Shown: one piece after another, positions 31,242 to 40,490 of the stretch
How positions within the stretch are numbered: the first letter of the stretch is position 1
Layout: the number at the start of each line of letters is the position of its first letter
Assembly (NCBI GenBank): GCA_963921795.1
Contig: OY997652.1
Span: forward strand, 57,030,338 to 57,094,337
Origin: Nannobrachium achirus
Lineage: Eukaryota > Chordata > Actinopteri > Myctophiformes > Myctophidae
Direction: 5' to 3'
Length of the DNA stretch: 64,000 bases
Made by a program: the position numbers and the translations under genes
Notes under the pieces: generated by a model
What the model saw: the letters and a program-made list of their open reading frames with translations, nothing else
What the model was told of the DNA's origin: nothing
The model's database searches: none

Positions 31242-31964
31242 GGTTAATGCACGGCGGCATAACAGAACCGTTTTAGGCTTAATATAATAGTTTTAATATA
31301 CCGGTAGGCATTATGTCTTACCTAACCAGCCCTCCAGTAAGAATAACACATGTTTATTTACTCACGTGTAGCAGCTGATGAGAATGCAGCACCACGTTGC
31401 CGTAGTACAGACAGTGCTGGTGGTGTCTGCATGTTTGACTGGAATAAAACTCGGGTAGATAATCCAAGGTAACAAAAATTCACAACAAACAAACTAACTA
31501 ACTGCTAACAGGCTACAAACCGCTTTAATTTTGAAGAAGTAAACACAGACAGTGTAGTTGGTTGGTTGGTTGGTTGGTCAGTGACGTGAGTCTTATCCCA
31601 TAGCCCGAAGGGGCAGTCAGCTTGGTGGTTGGTTGTCATGGCGATATTACAACCAATCGGTGGACGATCTGCTCTGTACCTGCTTCTGCACTCTGTCTGC
31701 GGTACAGTAGGTACTTGTCGTGCCCATGCATGATGTGGTTCTATTGGAGGTGGTTGGTTGTTGTCAGTGTTGACATCACGAGTTCACGGGTAATCGCGAC
31801 CAATTAGATAGATTTTTGAAAGTTTAAAAAAAAATTAAAAAAAAAAAATTAAAAAAAGATTTTTTTCAAAAAAAAAATCTTTTTTATCCCCCAAATTTTT
31901 TTTCGGGGTGTGTGAGAAGTGTGGGCACGGCGTGCCCCCGCGTGCCCCCCCCACTACATCCCTG

Positions 31965-32157
31965 TATATGGGTTTAAGTGGGTAACATCATAGGCCTATT
32001 GCTTTGTTCAAGAACTGTAGGCTACACCTAATAACTTGGTATTCTTAGCTAAAGATTTGACATGGAGTATAGGCCGTTACAGGCTCTTATGTCTAAAAAC
32101 AGATCTATATGTAATTTTGTATGCTAATTTGGATTTCATTTTATTTCATTCAAACAG
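31965..32157. other. Intron sequence before exon C
   Basis: No signal-peptide exon was recognised here. The stretch ends in an ATTTCATTCAAACAG acceptor. Confidence 0.4.
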
Positions 32158-32436
32158 AGGGCAGGTCTGTTGTGATACTGCAGCCCAGTTGGTCTCACAT
32201 ATTCATGGGAGAGACCATCACTCTCAAGTGTGAGATACTGGGGAGAAGTGACACAGACTGGATGTATGAATGGATCACAACGAGCTTAGCTTCAAACCAA
32301 GCAGAAAACCAGGCTGAATTTAGAATCAACGGTGCCTTTGTTTATCACAGCGGTGTCTACGCGTGCAAGGGTTGTGGCAAAAATGACCAGCAGTCTTCAA
32401 CAGGGTGGAGTGATGCTGTTAAACTGAAGGTGTCAG
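32158..32436 (+). CDS. Fc-receptor-like Ig domain exon C (first-domain type)
   Basis: The exon follows CAAACAG and ends GTGTCAG before GTAAGT, phase 1. It encodes SVVILQPSWSHIFMGETITL, CEILGRSDT, YEWIT and a YACKGCGKN segment. In fish FCRL-like proteins this type (RPVVxLQPxW...GETITLxC) is normally the membrane-distal first domain. If so, a signal-peptide exon should lie nearby upstream, and exons A and B would belong to another gene or to an unusual N-terminal extension. Both Ig cysteines are present. Confidence 0.85.
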
Positions 32437-32582
32437 GTAAGTCCGAACATATCTCCTTTATATAGAAAATGAGAATATTGTGAATTGGAGTGGCAACTTC
32501 AACTAGACTGCATTAAACTTAAATATCTTCAATAGACTATGTCAACAATGTTTCTAATTCCAAGAAATGTGCTTTCCAACAG

Positions 32583-32885
32583 CAAAACCCCAGTCTGTTC
32601 TGAGTTTGTCTCCTTCATGGTTGAGTCCTGCAGACTCTGTGACTCTGAGCTGTGATGTTAAAGAATCATCTGAAGGCTGGGGGTTCTACTGGTTCAGAGC
32701 TGTTCCTACACCATCACACAACAACTACACTTATGAGCTCTTACCTGGTACCCACAATGAGACTGTGGAGGGTTCCTACGTCATTCATGGTCCTACAGGC
32801 ACAGGAGGATATGTGTGTAAAGCTGGGAGAGGAGACCCAGTTTATTACACCACATATAGTGAAACTCAGTTTGTGTGGTCTGGTG
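32583..32885 (+). CDS. Fc-receptor-like Ig domain exon D
   Basis: The exon follows TTCCAACAG and ends TGGTG before GTGAGT (a second possible donor lies 3 bases upstream). It encodes SVLSLSPSWLSPADSVTLSC, GFYWFRAVP, YELLPGTHN, GGYVCKAGRGDPVYYT. This is the standard second domain of fish FCRL-like receptors, with both cysteines and potential N-glycosylation sites (NYT, NET). It is separated from exon C by an intron of only 146 bases. Confidence 0.9.
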
Positions 32886-32954
32886 GTGAGTGTGATCATA
32901 ATTCATCATTTGTTTTCTTACCTTCAACCTTCAGGACGGATCCAGTGAATGACT

Positions 32955-33001
32955 GACAGACTGACTGACTGACTGACTGACTGACTGACTGACTGACTGA
33001 C
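32955..33001. repeat. (CTGA)n microsatellite
   Basis: About twelve tetranucleotide units, next to a 'gcgccacc' repeat. Confidence 0.9.
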
Positions 33002-33500
33002 CGATCAAATTATTCTTTCTCACCCTAACCCACTTCCCCGCCACCGTTGCCCCGATCCATGCCAAACTATGCACACACACTCCTTGGCTGCCAAACCACA
33101 ACCTCCACCGCTCATTTCTCACATGGCCCTCTTCTAGCGCCACCATGAGGCATATTCTCGCAAAACACATTTTTGGACACTGCTCCTACAGATGTTGCCC
33201 TAAAATCACGCAAAGCGGTGCACAGTATCTCTACAGTAATGTCATCAACATCTGTCCCATCTAGCGCCACCATCAGGCAGATTTTTGCAAAACACAATTT
33301 TGGACACTGCTCCTATAGATTTTGCCCTAAAATCACGCAAAGCGGTACACATTATCTCTAAAGTAATGTCATCAATATGGATCTGTCCCATTTTCCATAT
33401 TCCCTCCTGATTGCCTACCATTGCCTTCTAAAGTTTGTGTATGTGACCTGGCGGTCGCTTATCTCCCGATTAGGAAGTCTTACTGGTCTATGTATTTCTT
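33002..33500. repeat. 'gcgccacc' family repeat with two internal units
   Basis: AGCGCCACCAT followed by TTTTGGACACTGCTCCTA and CTAAAATCACGCAAAGCGGT occurs twice (33136 and 33260). It lies in the intron between exons D and E. Confidence 0.75.
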
Positions 33501-33617
33501 TCACATTGTCTGATCTTGTTCTCAATTTCCTTGAGTTTATTTCACAATGTCATTGTAAGTGCTCTGTCAAGCAAAGATTGCTCTTAGTTTGACCTCTGGT
33601 CCTGTGTTGTGTTCTAG

Positions 33618-33878
33618 ATCATCATTCTTCAGCCTCTCTCACAGTGAGTTCTGACAGAACTCAGCACTTCATCTCTGAGTCTGTCTCACTGAGCTGTGGG
33701 GGAAACTCAACCGAATGGAAAATCAAGGGTTATAATGATCGAGGAAAAGAGTTATCATCTGGGCTATTAATGAATGAATCTACATGGATGAGAAACACAT
33801 CTACAAATGACAGCGCAGTGTACTGGTGTGAGTCTGCATTGGGAGAGTACAGCAATGCTGCAAACATCACAGTACATG
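33618..33878 (+). CDS. Fc-receptor-like Ig domain exon E
   Basis: The exon follows GTTCTAG and ends TACATG before GTGGGT, phase 1. It encodes SLTVSSDRTQHFISESVSLS, a shortened domain with CGGNSTEW, NTSTNDSAVYWCESALGEYS and NITVH. The SRTQHF-like opening is characteristic of one fish FCRL domain class. Both cysteines and several N-x-S/T sites (NST, NES, NTS) are present. The donor is GTGGGT, slightly weaker than the others. Confidence 0.88.
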
Positions 33879-34014
33879 GTGGGTCCAGTTCCTTCATTCA
33901 CTATACAGTACCTAACAATATTGCAGTATATCAACTCAATAAAACATTATTTTTTTTATTTGTTCAGTGTGAATCCTAACATCCTGTTTCAAAATGATTA
34001 ACTGTTTTTTACAG

Positions 34015-34257
34015 ATGGTCCTGTCATTTTGGCGAGTCCTGTTCACCCTGTGACAGAGGGACTTTCTGTGACCTTTCGCTGCAAACATGAACGAGACATG
34101 CCACTCTCCAACGTGGACTTTTATAGAAATGAAGAACCGGTCCAAACTAAAACCAATGGAGAGATGATCATACCTGCTGTATCTAAGTCTGATGAGGGAT
34201 TCTACATGTGCCGATATTCTGGAGGAGAGTCACCACGGAGCTGGATGGCAGTGACAT
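34015..34257 (+). CDS. Fc-receptor-like Ig domain exon F (membrane-proximal)
   Basis: The exon follows GTTTTTTACAG and ends GACAT before GTGAGT, phase 1. It encodes VILASPVHPVTEGLSVTFRC, VDFYRNEEP, GEMIIPAVSKSDEGFYMCRY and SPRSWMAVT. This is the usual last Ig domain before the transmembrane exon in fish FCRL-like receptors. Both cysteines are present. The following intron carries a 2.36-kb transposon (34310-36670). Confidence 0.9.
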
Positions 34258-34696
34258 GTGAGTATACTAGTAACTGCATACAAATTGCCATCATAGTGTC
34301 TATAGAGTACCGTATTTTCAGGACTATAAGGCGCATTTAAAAGCCTTTAATTTTCTCAAAAAACTACAGTGCGCCTTATAGTCCAGTGCGCCTTATATGT
34401 GTCCCAATCTCCCCAGGAGCCAGTCATTGCAATTTTTTTCATTTTCATTTTTTCATTTCATTTGAAAGCTGGGGATCATAGCTACAAAATGATATATTGG
34501 TTGTGGAGATTGACCCAACAGTTTTGAAGATATGGCTTATAGAATGATGCCATGCTGAAATAGGACTTTTGAGATATTCAAGTTTTAAATAAATGTCTAA
34601 CCTGCAATGACCTGACTCCGCCACATGGGGAGCAATCTTCAATTCAATCTTCAATTCAAAGAAGCTTTATTGGCATGAGAACACAAACGTTTACAC

Positions 34697-34865
34697 AGTG
34701 GTGGAAAAAGTACCAACATTTTATAATAAAGTAAAGTATCAATTCTGCAATGTAGAATCACTCTGTTACAAGTAAAAGTCCAGAATAAAAAATGTACTTG
34801 AGTAAAAGTACAAAAGTATTGGTATCCAAATGTACTTAAAGTACCAAAAGTAAAAGTACAAAATG
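34697..34865. mobile_element. Fragment of a CAGTGGTG-type DNA element
   Basis: ACAGTGGTGGAAAAAGTACC and repeated AAGTAAAAGTACAAAA text; related to 10950 and 61340. Confidence 0.5.
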
Positions 34866-34868
34866 TTT

Positions 34869-34941
34869 GAAAATAGCAGATCTACAAGCTCACAACGCGT
34901 CGCACCGCAATGCGTTGTGAGCTTGTAGATCGTCTATTTTC
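34869..34941. repeat. CTACAAGC-family hairpin (30-bp arms), best-preserved copy
   Basis: The left arm starts GAAAATAGCAGATCTACAAG and the right arm ends CTTGTAGATCGTCTATTTTC. The arms differ at two of 30 positions, with a 13-base loop. Confidence 0.9.
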
Positions 34942-35084
34942 AAATAGCCTTGGTATAACATAGGGCTAAAGTGGTTTATGTATGTTTTAAACTTTAGTTA
35001 TTGCTCTCTAAAAAGATAATGCCACAACAACAGCATCTCAAGCATTATTGGGCTAAATGTAAAGACGCTACAGTGCGCCAACCG

Positions 35085-35505
35085 TGAAGCAGTTTAACCA
35101 ATTTGCTACATACGTCTACACAAACGGTCAGATTACAAAGATAAATTGCTTAGTGAAGGCTCACAGATGTCACCATAGGGTTCGCTCCAGCAGAATGTCC
35201 CGTAATGATCGTATTATTTAATGAGGAGCATTTTAATCCGATCGGTCGTCGTTTCCTTAAAAAGGTATTAATGTATCTAAGTGCAGTACACCTCGCAACC
35301 GATGGGGTCGCATGGCTGAAAAACAACAGAAAATGGCATCTGATCGGATTAAAATGCAGTTTATTAAACAATACGAAAGATACGGGTAATTCTGCTTGAG
35401 CGTACCATACTGTGACATCTGTGAGACTTCAGTAAGCACGTTATCTTTGAAATATGAAGGTTTTTGTAGACGTACGTAGCAAATAGGATTAACTGCTCAA
35501 CACGA
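35085..35505. repeat. Imperfect palindromic element of about 420 bp
   Basis: Paired blocks in inverted order: GCAGTTTAACCAATTTGCTA with TAGCAAATAGGATTAACTGC, TCACAGATGTCA with TGACATCTGTGA, and CATTTTAATCCGATC with GATCGGATTAAAATG. It is nested inside the TA-flanked element. Confidence 0.65.
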
Positions 35506-36300
35506 GGTTGAAGAGAACTTATTACGTGTGCAACAGGGCTAACTGTGCTAAATGTAGCATAATCAGTGTTTGTGTAACTTCAATCAGAAGGATTATTTGA
35601 CCTGATAATAAAACACAATCTACAGGCTTAACCGCCTCGCGTTGTGAGCTTGTAGAAGAGAGCAACAATAGAGTTGGGTCACGTTTTATTTGTTTATAGC
35701 CTGCAGCTAGCGCTGCAGCTAGCGCTAGCTAACGCTAGCTAGCGTTAGCCGTTAGCCACTCATAGCCAGTCAACCAGAATAGTCTACTCTAAAGTCAACT
35801 TTCCGACGGCGAGTGAACGATTGCATTCCATCCATGTTTTCTTGGCTGTCAATTTATTGTCCAAAAAAACAAACACCCTGAACGTTAGAATTAGATAGTT
35901 TAGGACGACACTGATCTATTCAATGCTAAGCTAACTCAGTGACAAAGGAAGCTTCCGCACCGGAGCTTCACAGAAGACAAACGCATACGTCACAGACGCC
36001 TCCAGGCAGGAACGGATCATTTCACCAGCGTAGAAGAAGAAACAGCGGAAGAACGGCGGAAGAATAATAAATAATAATACACAAAATCATACATTACGTG
36101 GTTAATAATTGTTCATTTGGAACACACGTGGCATTAAATTAATGGGATAAATACTGTGGGTTGCTTCGCTAAGTAATGGAGTCCCGATATTACCGCATTT
36201 GGCTACAAACGGCTAACAAAGGCTGGCTAGTTAGCATTTTAGCTAATATAAACTGGGAGGACTAACAGAATTATGTACCGATCTCTCACATTAATTAAAA
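35506..36300. other. Interior of the TA-flanked element, nothing coding
   Basis: It includes a GCTAGC-rich self-complementary stretch at 35698-35755 and a partial CTACAAGC motif at 35646. No gene was recognised. Confidence 0.4.
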
Positions 36301-36719
36301 AAAGTCTTATTTACATGCAGAGTTAAGCTCTGGCGTTTAAGTGAAATGTAGCCTAGATATTATGAGATGCTGTTGTGGCATTAAAAAAAAAGAGCAAAAA
36401 AAAAAAAAAAAACATTTTGGCTACAGGGAATAATGACAGTCCCCGAGATGACTAGCTGCTGGGGGTGCTGGGACACATATATGGATCATTCATTGACATT
36501 GACATTCCCTTTAGCACAGCTCCATCTGTTGGATGCATAACGCAACGGTAGCGTCTATTATGTGCGCCTTATAGTCTGGTGCGCCTTATATATGAAAACA
36601 GTTTGAAAATAGACCATTCATTGACAGTGCGCCTTATAGTCCGGTGCGCCTTATAGTCCAGAAAATACGGTAAATGCTAAAAGTAGTTGTTTGTTTCCAA
36701 TGCTGTTTTCATCCTTCAG

Positions 36720-36836
36720 TGTCTGGGACTGTGGAACAGAGTTCTCTACATGTAGTGGGACTGATTGTAGGACTTCTTGTTGTGATTCTTCTGACCATCT
36801 TTCTGGTCCTGCTGTGTCGATACAGAACATCCGAAG
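36720..36836 (+). CDS. Fc-receptor-like transmembrane exon
   Basis: The exon follows CATCCTTCAG and ends CCGAAG before GTGAGA, phase 1. It encodes a short stalk (SGTVEQSSLHV), a hydrophobic span of about 22 residues rich in V, L, I and G, then CRYRTSE, a basic stop-transfer sequence. The span has no charged residue, so no charge-paired adaptor is suggested. It joins in frame to exon F across the transposon-filled intron. Confidence 0.9.
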
Positions 36837-37045
36837 GTGAGAACGACTACATTAGATGGATCATCTACATTACAATCTAGATTATAATCACTGAACAACT
36901 TTCCATAAAACATACTGAGGCGGTTGAGGTTGTTCTGTACTGTAGTAACCCTTTTTATATTATCATTAAGACCACCATCAGACCACAAACATTATTTTGT
37001 AATAATTGTGTTATTTATTAGATTATTGTGTTTTTTTCTTTACAG

Positions 37046-37061
37046 GTCAATGGTGTGTCAG
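37046..37061 (+). CDS. Fc-receptor-like cytoplasmic micro-exon
   Basis: A 16-base exon between CTTTACAG and GTAAGT. It adds GQWCV and the first two bases of an Arg codon, and keeps the frame between the flanking exons. Confidence 0.65.
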
Positions 37062-37091
37062 GTAAGTACAGTATTGATCTCTGTCTATTCA

Positions 37092-37161
<70 letters not shown>
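37092..37161. repeat. (TA)n microsatellite
   Basis: About 35 dinucleotide units immediately upstream of the acceptor of the next exon. Confidence 0.95.
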
Positions 37162-37165
<4 letters not shown>

Positions 37166-37175
37166 TTAATTGCAG

Positions 37176-37267
37176 GACCATTCCAGGAACCAATCCGGAC
37201 TCAGCTGAATACCAGAACACCAATCAAATTGGGGCTCCTGCAGATGTGTACCTCCCCCTCCGGCACA
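37176..37267 (+). CDS. Fc-receptor-like cytoplasmic exon with YQNT and YLPL
   Basis: The exon follows TAATTGCAG. It encodes PGTNPDSAEYQNTNQIGAPA followed by DVYLPLRH. YQNT is a YxN motif of the Grb2-SH2 class. A donor CACA/GTCAGT at 37268 gives a phase that fits the next exon. If it is not used, translation ends seven codons later at TAA (37282-37284) with a shorter tail. Confidence 0.7.
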
Positions 37268-37497
37268 GTCAGTCTTTGAACTAATCATTATGTTCTTCTG
37301 TGAAAGGACAACTGATTCTAATCTGAATTAATTATAACTTAAAAAATGCGTCTTCGTTCATGAAAACAAAAGGGTTCTTTTTGGAAGCACATTCAAGTCA
37401 GTTAGTTGTTCCTAATTAGCAGAACAATGAACTAAATTGAAACCATGTTTAAAATAACAAAAGTAACCACCACATTAATGTCTATGATTATCTCTAG

Positions 37498-37548
37498 GGG
37501 ACCACGCCATCTATGAAGAACTCCAGCTCCCCAGTGACCATGCAAATG
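37498..37548 (+). CDS. Fc-receptor-like cytoplasmic exon with YEEL
   Basis: The exon follows ATTATCTCTAG and ends AAATG before GTACAG, 51 bases. It encodes DHAIYEELQLPSDHAN. With the preceding exon, the spacing YLPL-x7-YEEL matches the ITAM spacing YxxL-x(6-12)-YxxL. The residues two before each Tyr (Asp and Ala) do not fit a strict ITIM. Confidence 0.7.
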
Positions 37549-37759
37549 GTACAGCATGCTTTCAAAGATCCAATCCAATTATTGTAATCCACTTGCATTT
37601 TAGTTTTAATGGGGATTCTTAATGTTTTATTGTATTTGGTTCTGTATGAAAACAGTACAGTATCAAACAAATGTTTAAATGTTCTCACGCAACACTCTTG
37701 TCCAGAGTTATTCATATTTTTAGGCCAAGTAGTAACTTTTTTTTCACCCCTTTTTTCAG

Positions 37760-37801
37760 ATGGAATTGGAATTGAACAAAACCCTGGCAACCAACTGCAA
37801 G
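37760..37801 (+). CDS. Fc-receptor-like cytoplasmic exon
   Basis: The exon follows TTTTTTCAG and ends CTGCAAG before GTGAAT, 42 bases. It encodes GIGIEQNPGNQLQ with phase-1 borders. No signalling motif was recognised. Confidence 0.65.
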
Positions 37802-37892
37802 GTGAATACACTAACAGATTCATCAAACTGTTCTAATTTAAGCCTCATTCAGCAAAGCCTCTAATTGTCTTTCAACACATTTTCACTCACAG

Positions 37893-37921
37893 AATCACCA
37901 GGGAGGCGTGAGATTCCATAA
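37893..37921 (+). CDS. Fc-receptor-like last coding exon
   Basis: The exon follows CACTCACAG. It encodes ESPGRREIP and then TAA at 37919-37921. The exon probably continues as 3' UTR to a donor-like GGAG/GTAATG near 37950, with a further 3' UTR exon after GTTTCAG at about 38065. Confidence 0.65.
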
Positions 37922-38234
37922 AAGGAAACGCCTTGATAATGGATGTGGAGGTAATGCTCTTTTCTTATTTGCATTATTTTTTATTTTAACTTTTTAATCC
38001 AGAGAAAAGAGTTATTGAAGAGTGGCGTTCTAACCTGTACATTTATACTGTAACTTTGTTTCAGGTCCTTGGATAGAAACGTGTATAGTACAGTAGGACA
38101 ACCCAAATTGAAAGATGGTTGGTCATATCAACTTGGAAGTTATGTATAAATAATAATATATAGCCTATGTGCTAGCATAACGGGAACTGACTGGCACTAT
38201 ACATCAAATATGACTTTTATCTTAGTTTTTTCTT

Positions 38235-38240
38235 AATAAA
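38235..38240 (+). terminator. AATAAA poly(A) signal of the Fc-receptor-like gene
   Basis: AATAAA in TCTTAATAAACTTCTCTC, about 300 bases downstream of the stop codon, is the first canonical signal after the last coding exon. Confidence 0.6.
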
Positions 38241-38985
38241 CTTCTCTCAATGAAACAGTAATTGGAAAGTGGGGGAAATGGAATTGTTTCTATCTAGACT
38301 AACTGGCTTAAATATTATTTGTATTTGGTGACTATAGAACAATTAGCAGCCAGCAGTATCGCTTCCTCAAGATCTGCAGCCAACACTCTGAGTTTAAAGA
38401 TGACAGTTATGAAATACATTAGGATTCACATTAATAATAACATAACAGCGAGAGGAGTCCCTGTTAAACTGATCCCCATTCCATGTCCCCTTTACAATAT
38501 GTACATATGTATGATATGTTTAAATGATCACACACTGCAGTGGGTTCTCCATACAAGACCATGATGATAATTCATTAATTATGTTGTATATATACAGTAC
38601 ATACAAATCATATTGTTTTTCATATCTGGTAATCTGAAGAAAAAAATAATGTGCTTCTGTGTCAAACATTCCATGAGGACCACGTTTGAAAATGTGTTGC
38701 TATATGGTTTCTATAGCAAAATTCCTCAGCTGTGATTCTGTGATCTCAGATGTACTGGAGGACAGTGGTTAATGACTATTAATACAGCATAATCATTTTA
38801 ACCACATTATCCATATTGTACTGGCTATTCAGAAATAGCAGATATACAAGCTCACAGTTTGAGAACATTTTGAGGTCAGGAAACCTATGTGCTTTGTAAC
38901 GTTATCTGAGGATCTAACAGTAGCAAGGTCAGTGTCATCTTTCAATTACTTCTGAAAACCTACTTTAATTTGTGTATTTGATTGT
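38241..38985. other. Unassigned spacer
   Basis: AT-rich. A left half of the CTACAAGC hairpin (ATAGCAGATATACAAGCTCA) is at 38835-38854. Nothing else was recognised. Confidence 0.4.
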
Positions 38986-38989
38986 CTCT

Positions 38990-39295
38990 TCTAGCCATGC
39001 TTATTTCCTTCTGTCTTTTTTTAATTGATTTTCATTACATTTTCTTTCATATTTTTTAAAATGTACTTGTTTTTTCTTGTTTTCTTTTGTATGTTTTATC
39101 TTGTTTTTAATTATGACTTTACCCCTTTTTGAAAAATGCTTTGAAATAACTTTTTTATTATTATTTTCTAAATATATTCTAATGTTTGTTTTAATTTTTA
39201 CATGTTATGCTTCGTGAAGTGCTTTGTAAGACTGTTTTTTTTTAAACTCATATACAAATAAAGTTTATTATTATCATTATTATTACCAACGTATA
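38990..39295 (+). mobile_element. LINE 3' UTR-like tail (L2-like)
   Basis: GTGCTTTGTAAGACTG, then ATACAAATAAAGTTTATTAT with a (TTA)n end, is a typical fish L2-like 3' terminus. No coding part is present. Confidence 0.5.
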
Positions 39296-39344
39296 TCTCT
39301 AGTAATGATCTACAATCAATACATGATTATTATTCACTAATAAA

Positions 39345-39515
39345 TTCAGGGTAACAGTTTTTGTGACATGATATTAATCAATAAATGCAAGGTAACAGTT
39401 TTACATTTGACATGATATTAATACTTGCAGGGTAACAGTTTAATAGATGACTCATTCATGATATTAATCCAGAATGAGTCATCTATTAAACTGTTACCCT
39501 GCAAGTATTAATATC
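39345..39515. repeat. Tandem 'ggtaacagtt' units ending in a perfect 43-bp hairpin
   Basis: GGTAACAGTTTT with GACATGATATTAAT recurs three times from 39351. The last unit (39414-39456, starting GATATTAATACTTGCAGGGT) is followed by a 16-base loop and its exact complement (39473-39515). Confidence 0.85.
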
Positions 39516-40044
39516 AGCAAAATTGATATAGCCTACTTTGATTCCATTAATGGTTCAACCATAGACATGAGCCTCCCGTGGGCATTGGGCCATGTGTAAC
39601 CTTTGACCCCCTGAAGGCAGGTTCAAAGATTAATGCCATTTCATCACCATCCTCAGATCACGCACACGTACGCATTGCGTCCATATGGCATATGTACGTG
39701 AATAAAAAACTTCAAAATAAAAGCAATGCAGCTTTAGTCCATGCATGAGGTAAAATTAGAAAATGTGTTTATTTTGTCATTTGCCATTAACCCTACACGG
39801 GCCGGTCAGAGTGAACCACAGGCCCAGGTCTGCTCTAGTCTTTGCTATAGTGAGTCCCCTGGGCTATGAGACAACAATTACAGTATATGTGTATATAGCA
39901 TTTATGTTAAATACATAATGATAAAAACGTGTTGCACCAAGGCAGTTAAAATAGGCCTACAAATAAAATCTAATAAAGTAAAGAAGGCAAAACGTAACAT
40001 GAAGAAGAGTCCAAGTCACAGTTAAAACAGGAAGAGTGTTTTTA
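39516..40044. other. Unassigned spacer
   Basis: Nothing was recognised. Confidence 0.35.
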
Positions 40045-40048
40045 TTAA

Positions 40049-40486
40049 AGCTATACTGTGTAAGTTGCTCAACTGGTGGTCTGTAGCAGTATAGCAAACC
40101 GCGGTCGCGTTTGCTTTTTCCGTCCGTTTTTCGCTCGCGGACCGGGCCGTCAGACCACCGCGTCCGCCTCGCCTCGCCGAGACGCTTTTAATGAGGTCTC
40201 CCGTGTCCTTCTACGAGCAGCGGTTGGGGAGTTACATGCTAGACTCCTCCAGTGTAAACACTGCAGTGTACTTCCTGAAGGCGTGTTTCCTAAACCCACC
40301 AGAGAGCCCGGCAGTGTATGTTCTGCGCTGTGATTGGCCGGCAGTGTATAACCCTCGCTGTGATTGGCCGGTAGTGTGATGACGCAATTTTTCCGCGAAA
40401 ACCGGTCCCGGGCAGGGATCATAGAAAACATATAAAGAGAAGGCATTTTAAGATTTGTTTTATAAAAAAAGTTACATGGTATAACT
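40049..40486. mobile_element. TTAA-flanked piggyBac-like MITE, copy 2
   Basis: Same ends as 1321-1821 (AGCTATACTGTGTAAGTT...GTTACATGGTATAACT) and TTAA on both sides (40045-40048 and 40487-40490). About 63 bp shorter than copy 1 because the segment before the right end is deleted. It retains the CCAAT/CCAAT/TGACGCAA/TATAAAG order at 40333-40437. Confidence 0.85.
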
Positions 40487-40490
40487 TTAA

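Larger units (their letters stand above)
30394..31964. mobile_element. Nonautonomous hAT-like element of 1.57 kb with nested insertions
   Basis: The left end CAGTGTTGTAGTG and right end CACTACATCCCTG are imperfect inverted repeats. TATATAGG (30386-30393) and TATATGGG (31965-31972) match at 7 of 8 bases as a target duplication. Near both ends AAGTGTGGGCACG phrases recur in direct orientation, followed by CpG-rich sequence. It contains an antisense LINE tail (30547-30880) and a perfect palindrome (31146-31241). No transposase was seen. Confidence 0.7.
34310..36670. mobile_element. TA-flanked terminal-inverted-repeat element, 2.36 kb, composite
   Basis: The left end CCGTATTTTCAGGACTATAA and right end TTATAGTCCAGAAAATACGG are inverted repeats, with TA on each side (34308-34309 and 36671-36672). 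GTGCGCCTTATAGTC phrases recur near both ends. It contains other inserted pieces: a CAGTGGTGGAAAAAGTAC-type fragment, a CTACAAGC hairpin and a palindromic element. The TA duplication is compatible with a Tc1/mariner-like superfamily, but no transposase is present. Confidence 0.75.

Noticed and set aside
37498-37548. Classical ITIM in the Fc-receptor-like tail
   Set aside because: The residue two before Tyr is Ala in AIYEEL and Asp in DVYLPL; neither fits (S/I/V/L)xYxx(L/V).
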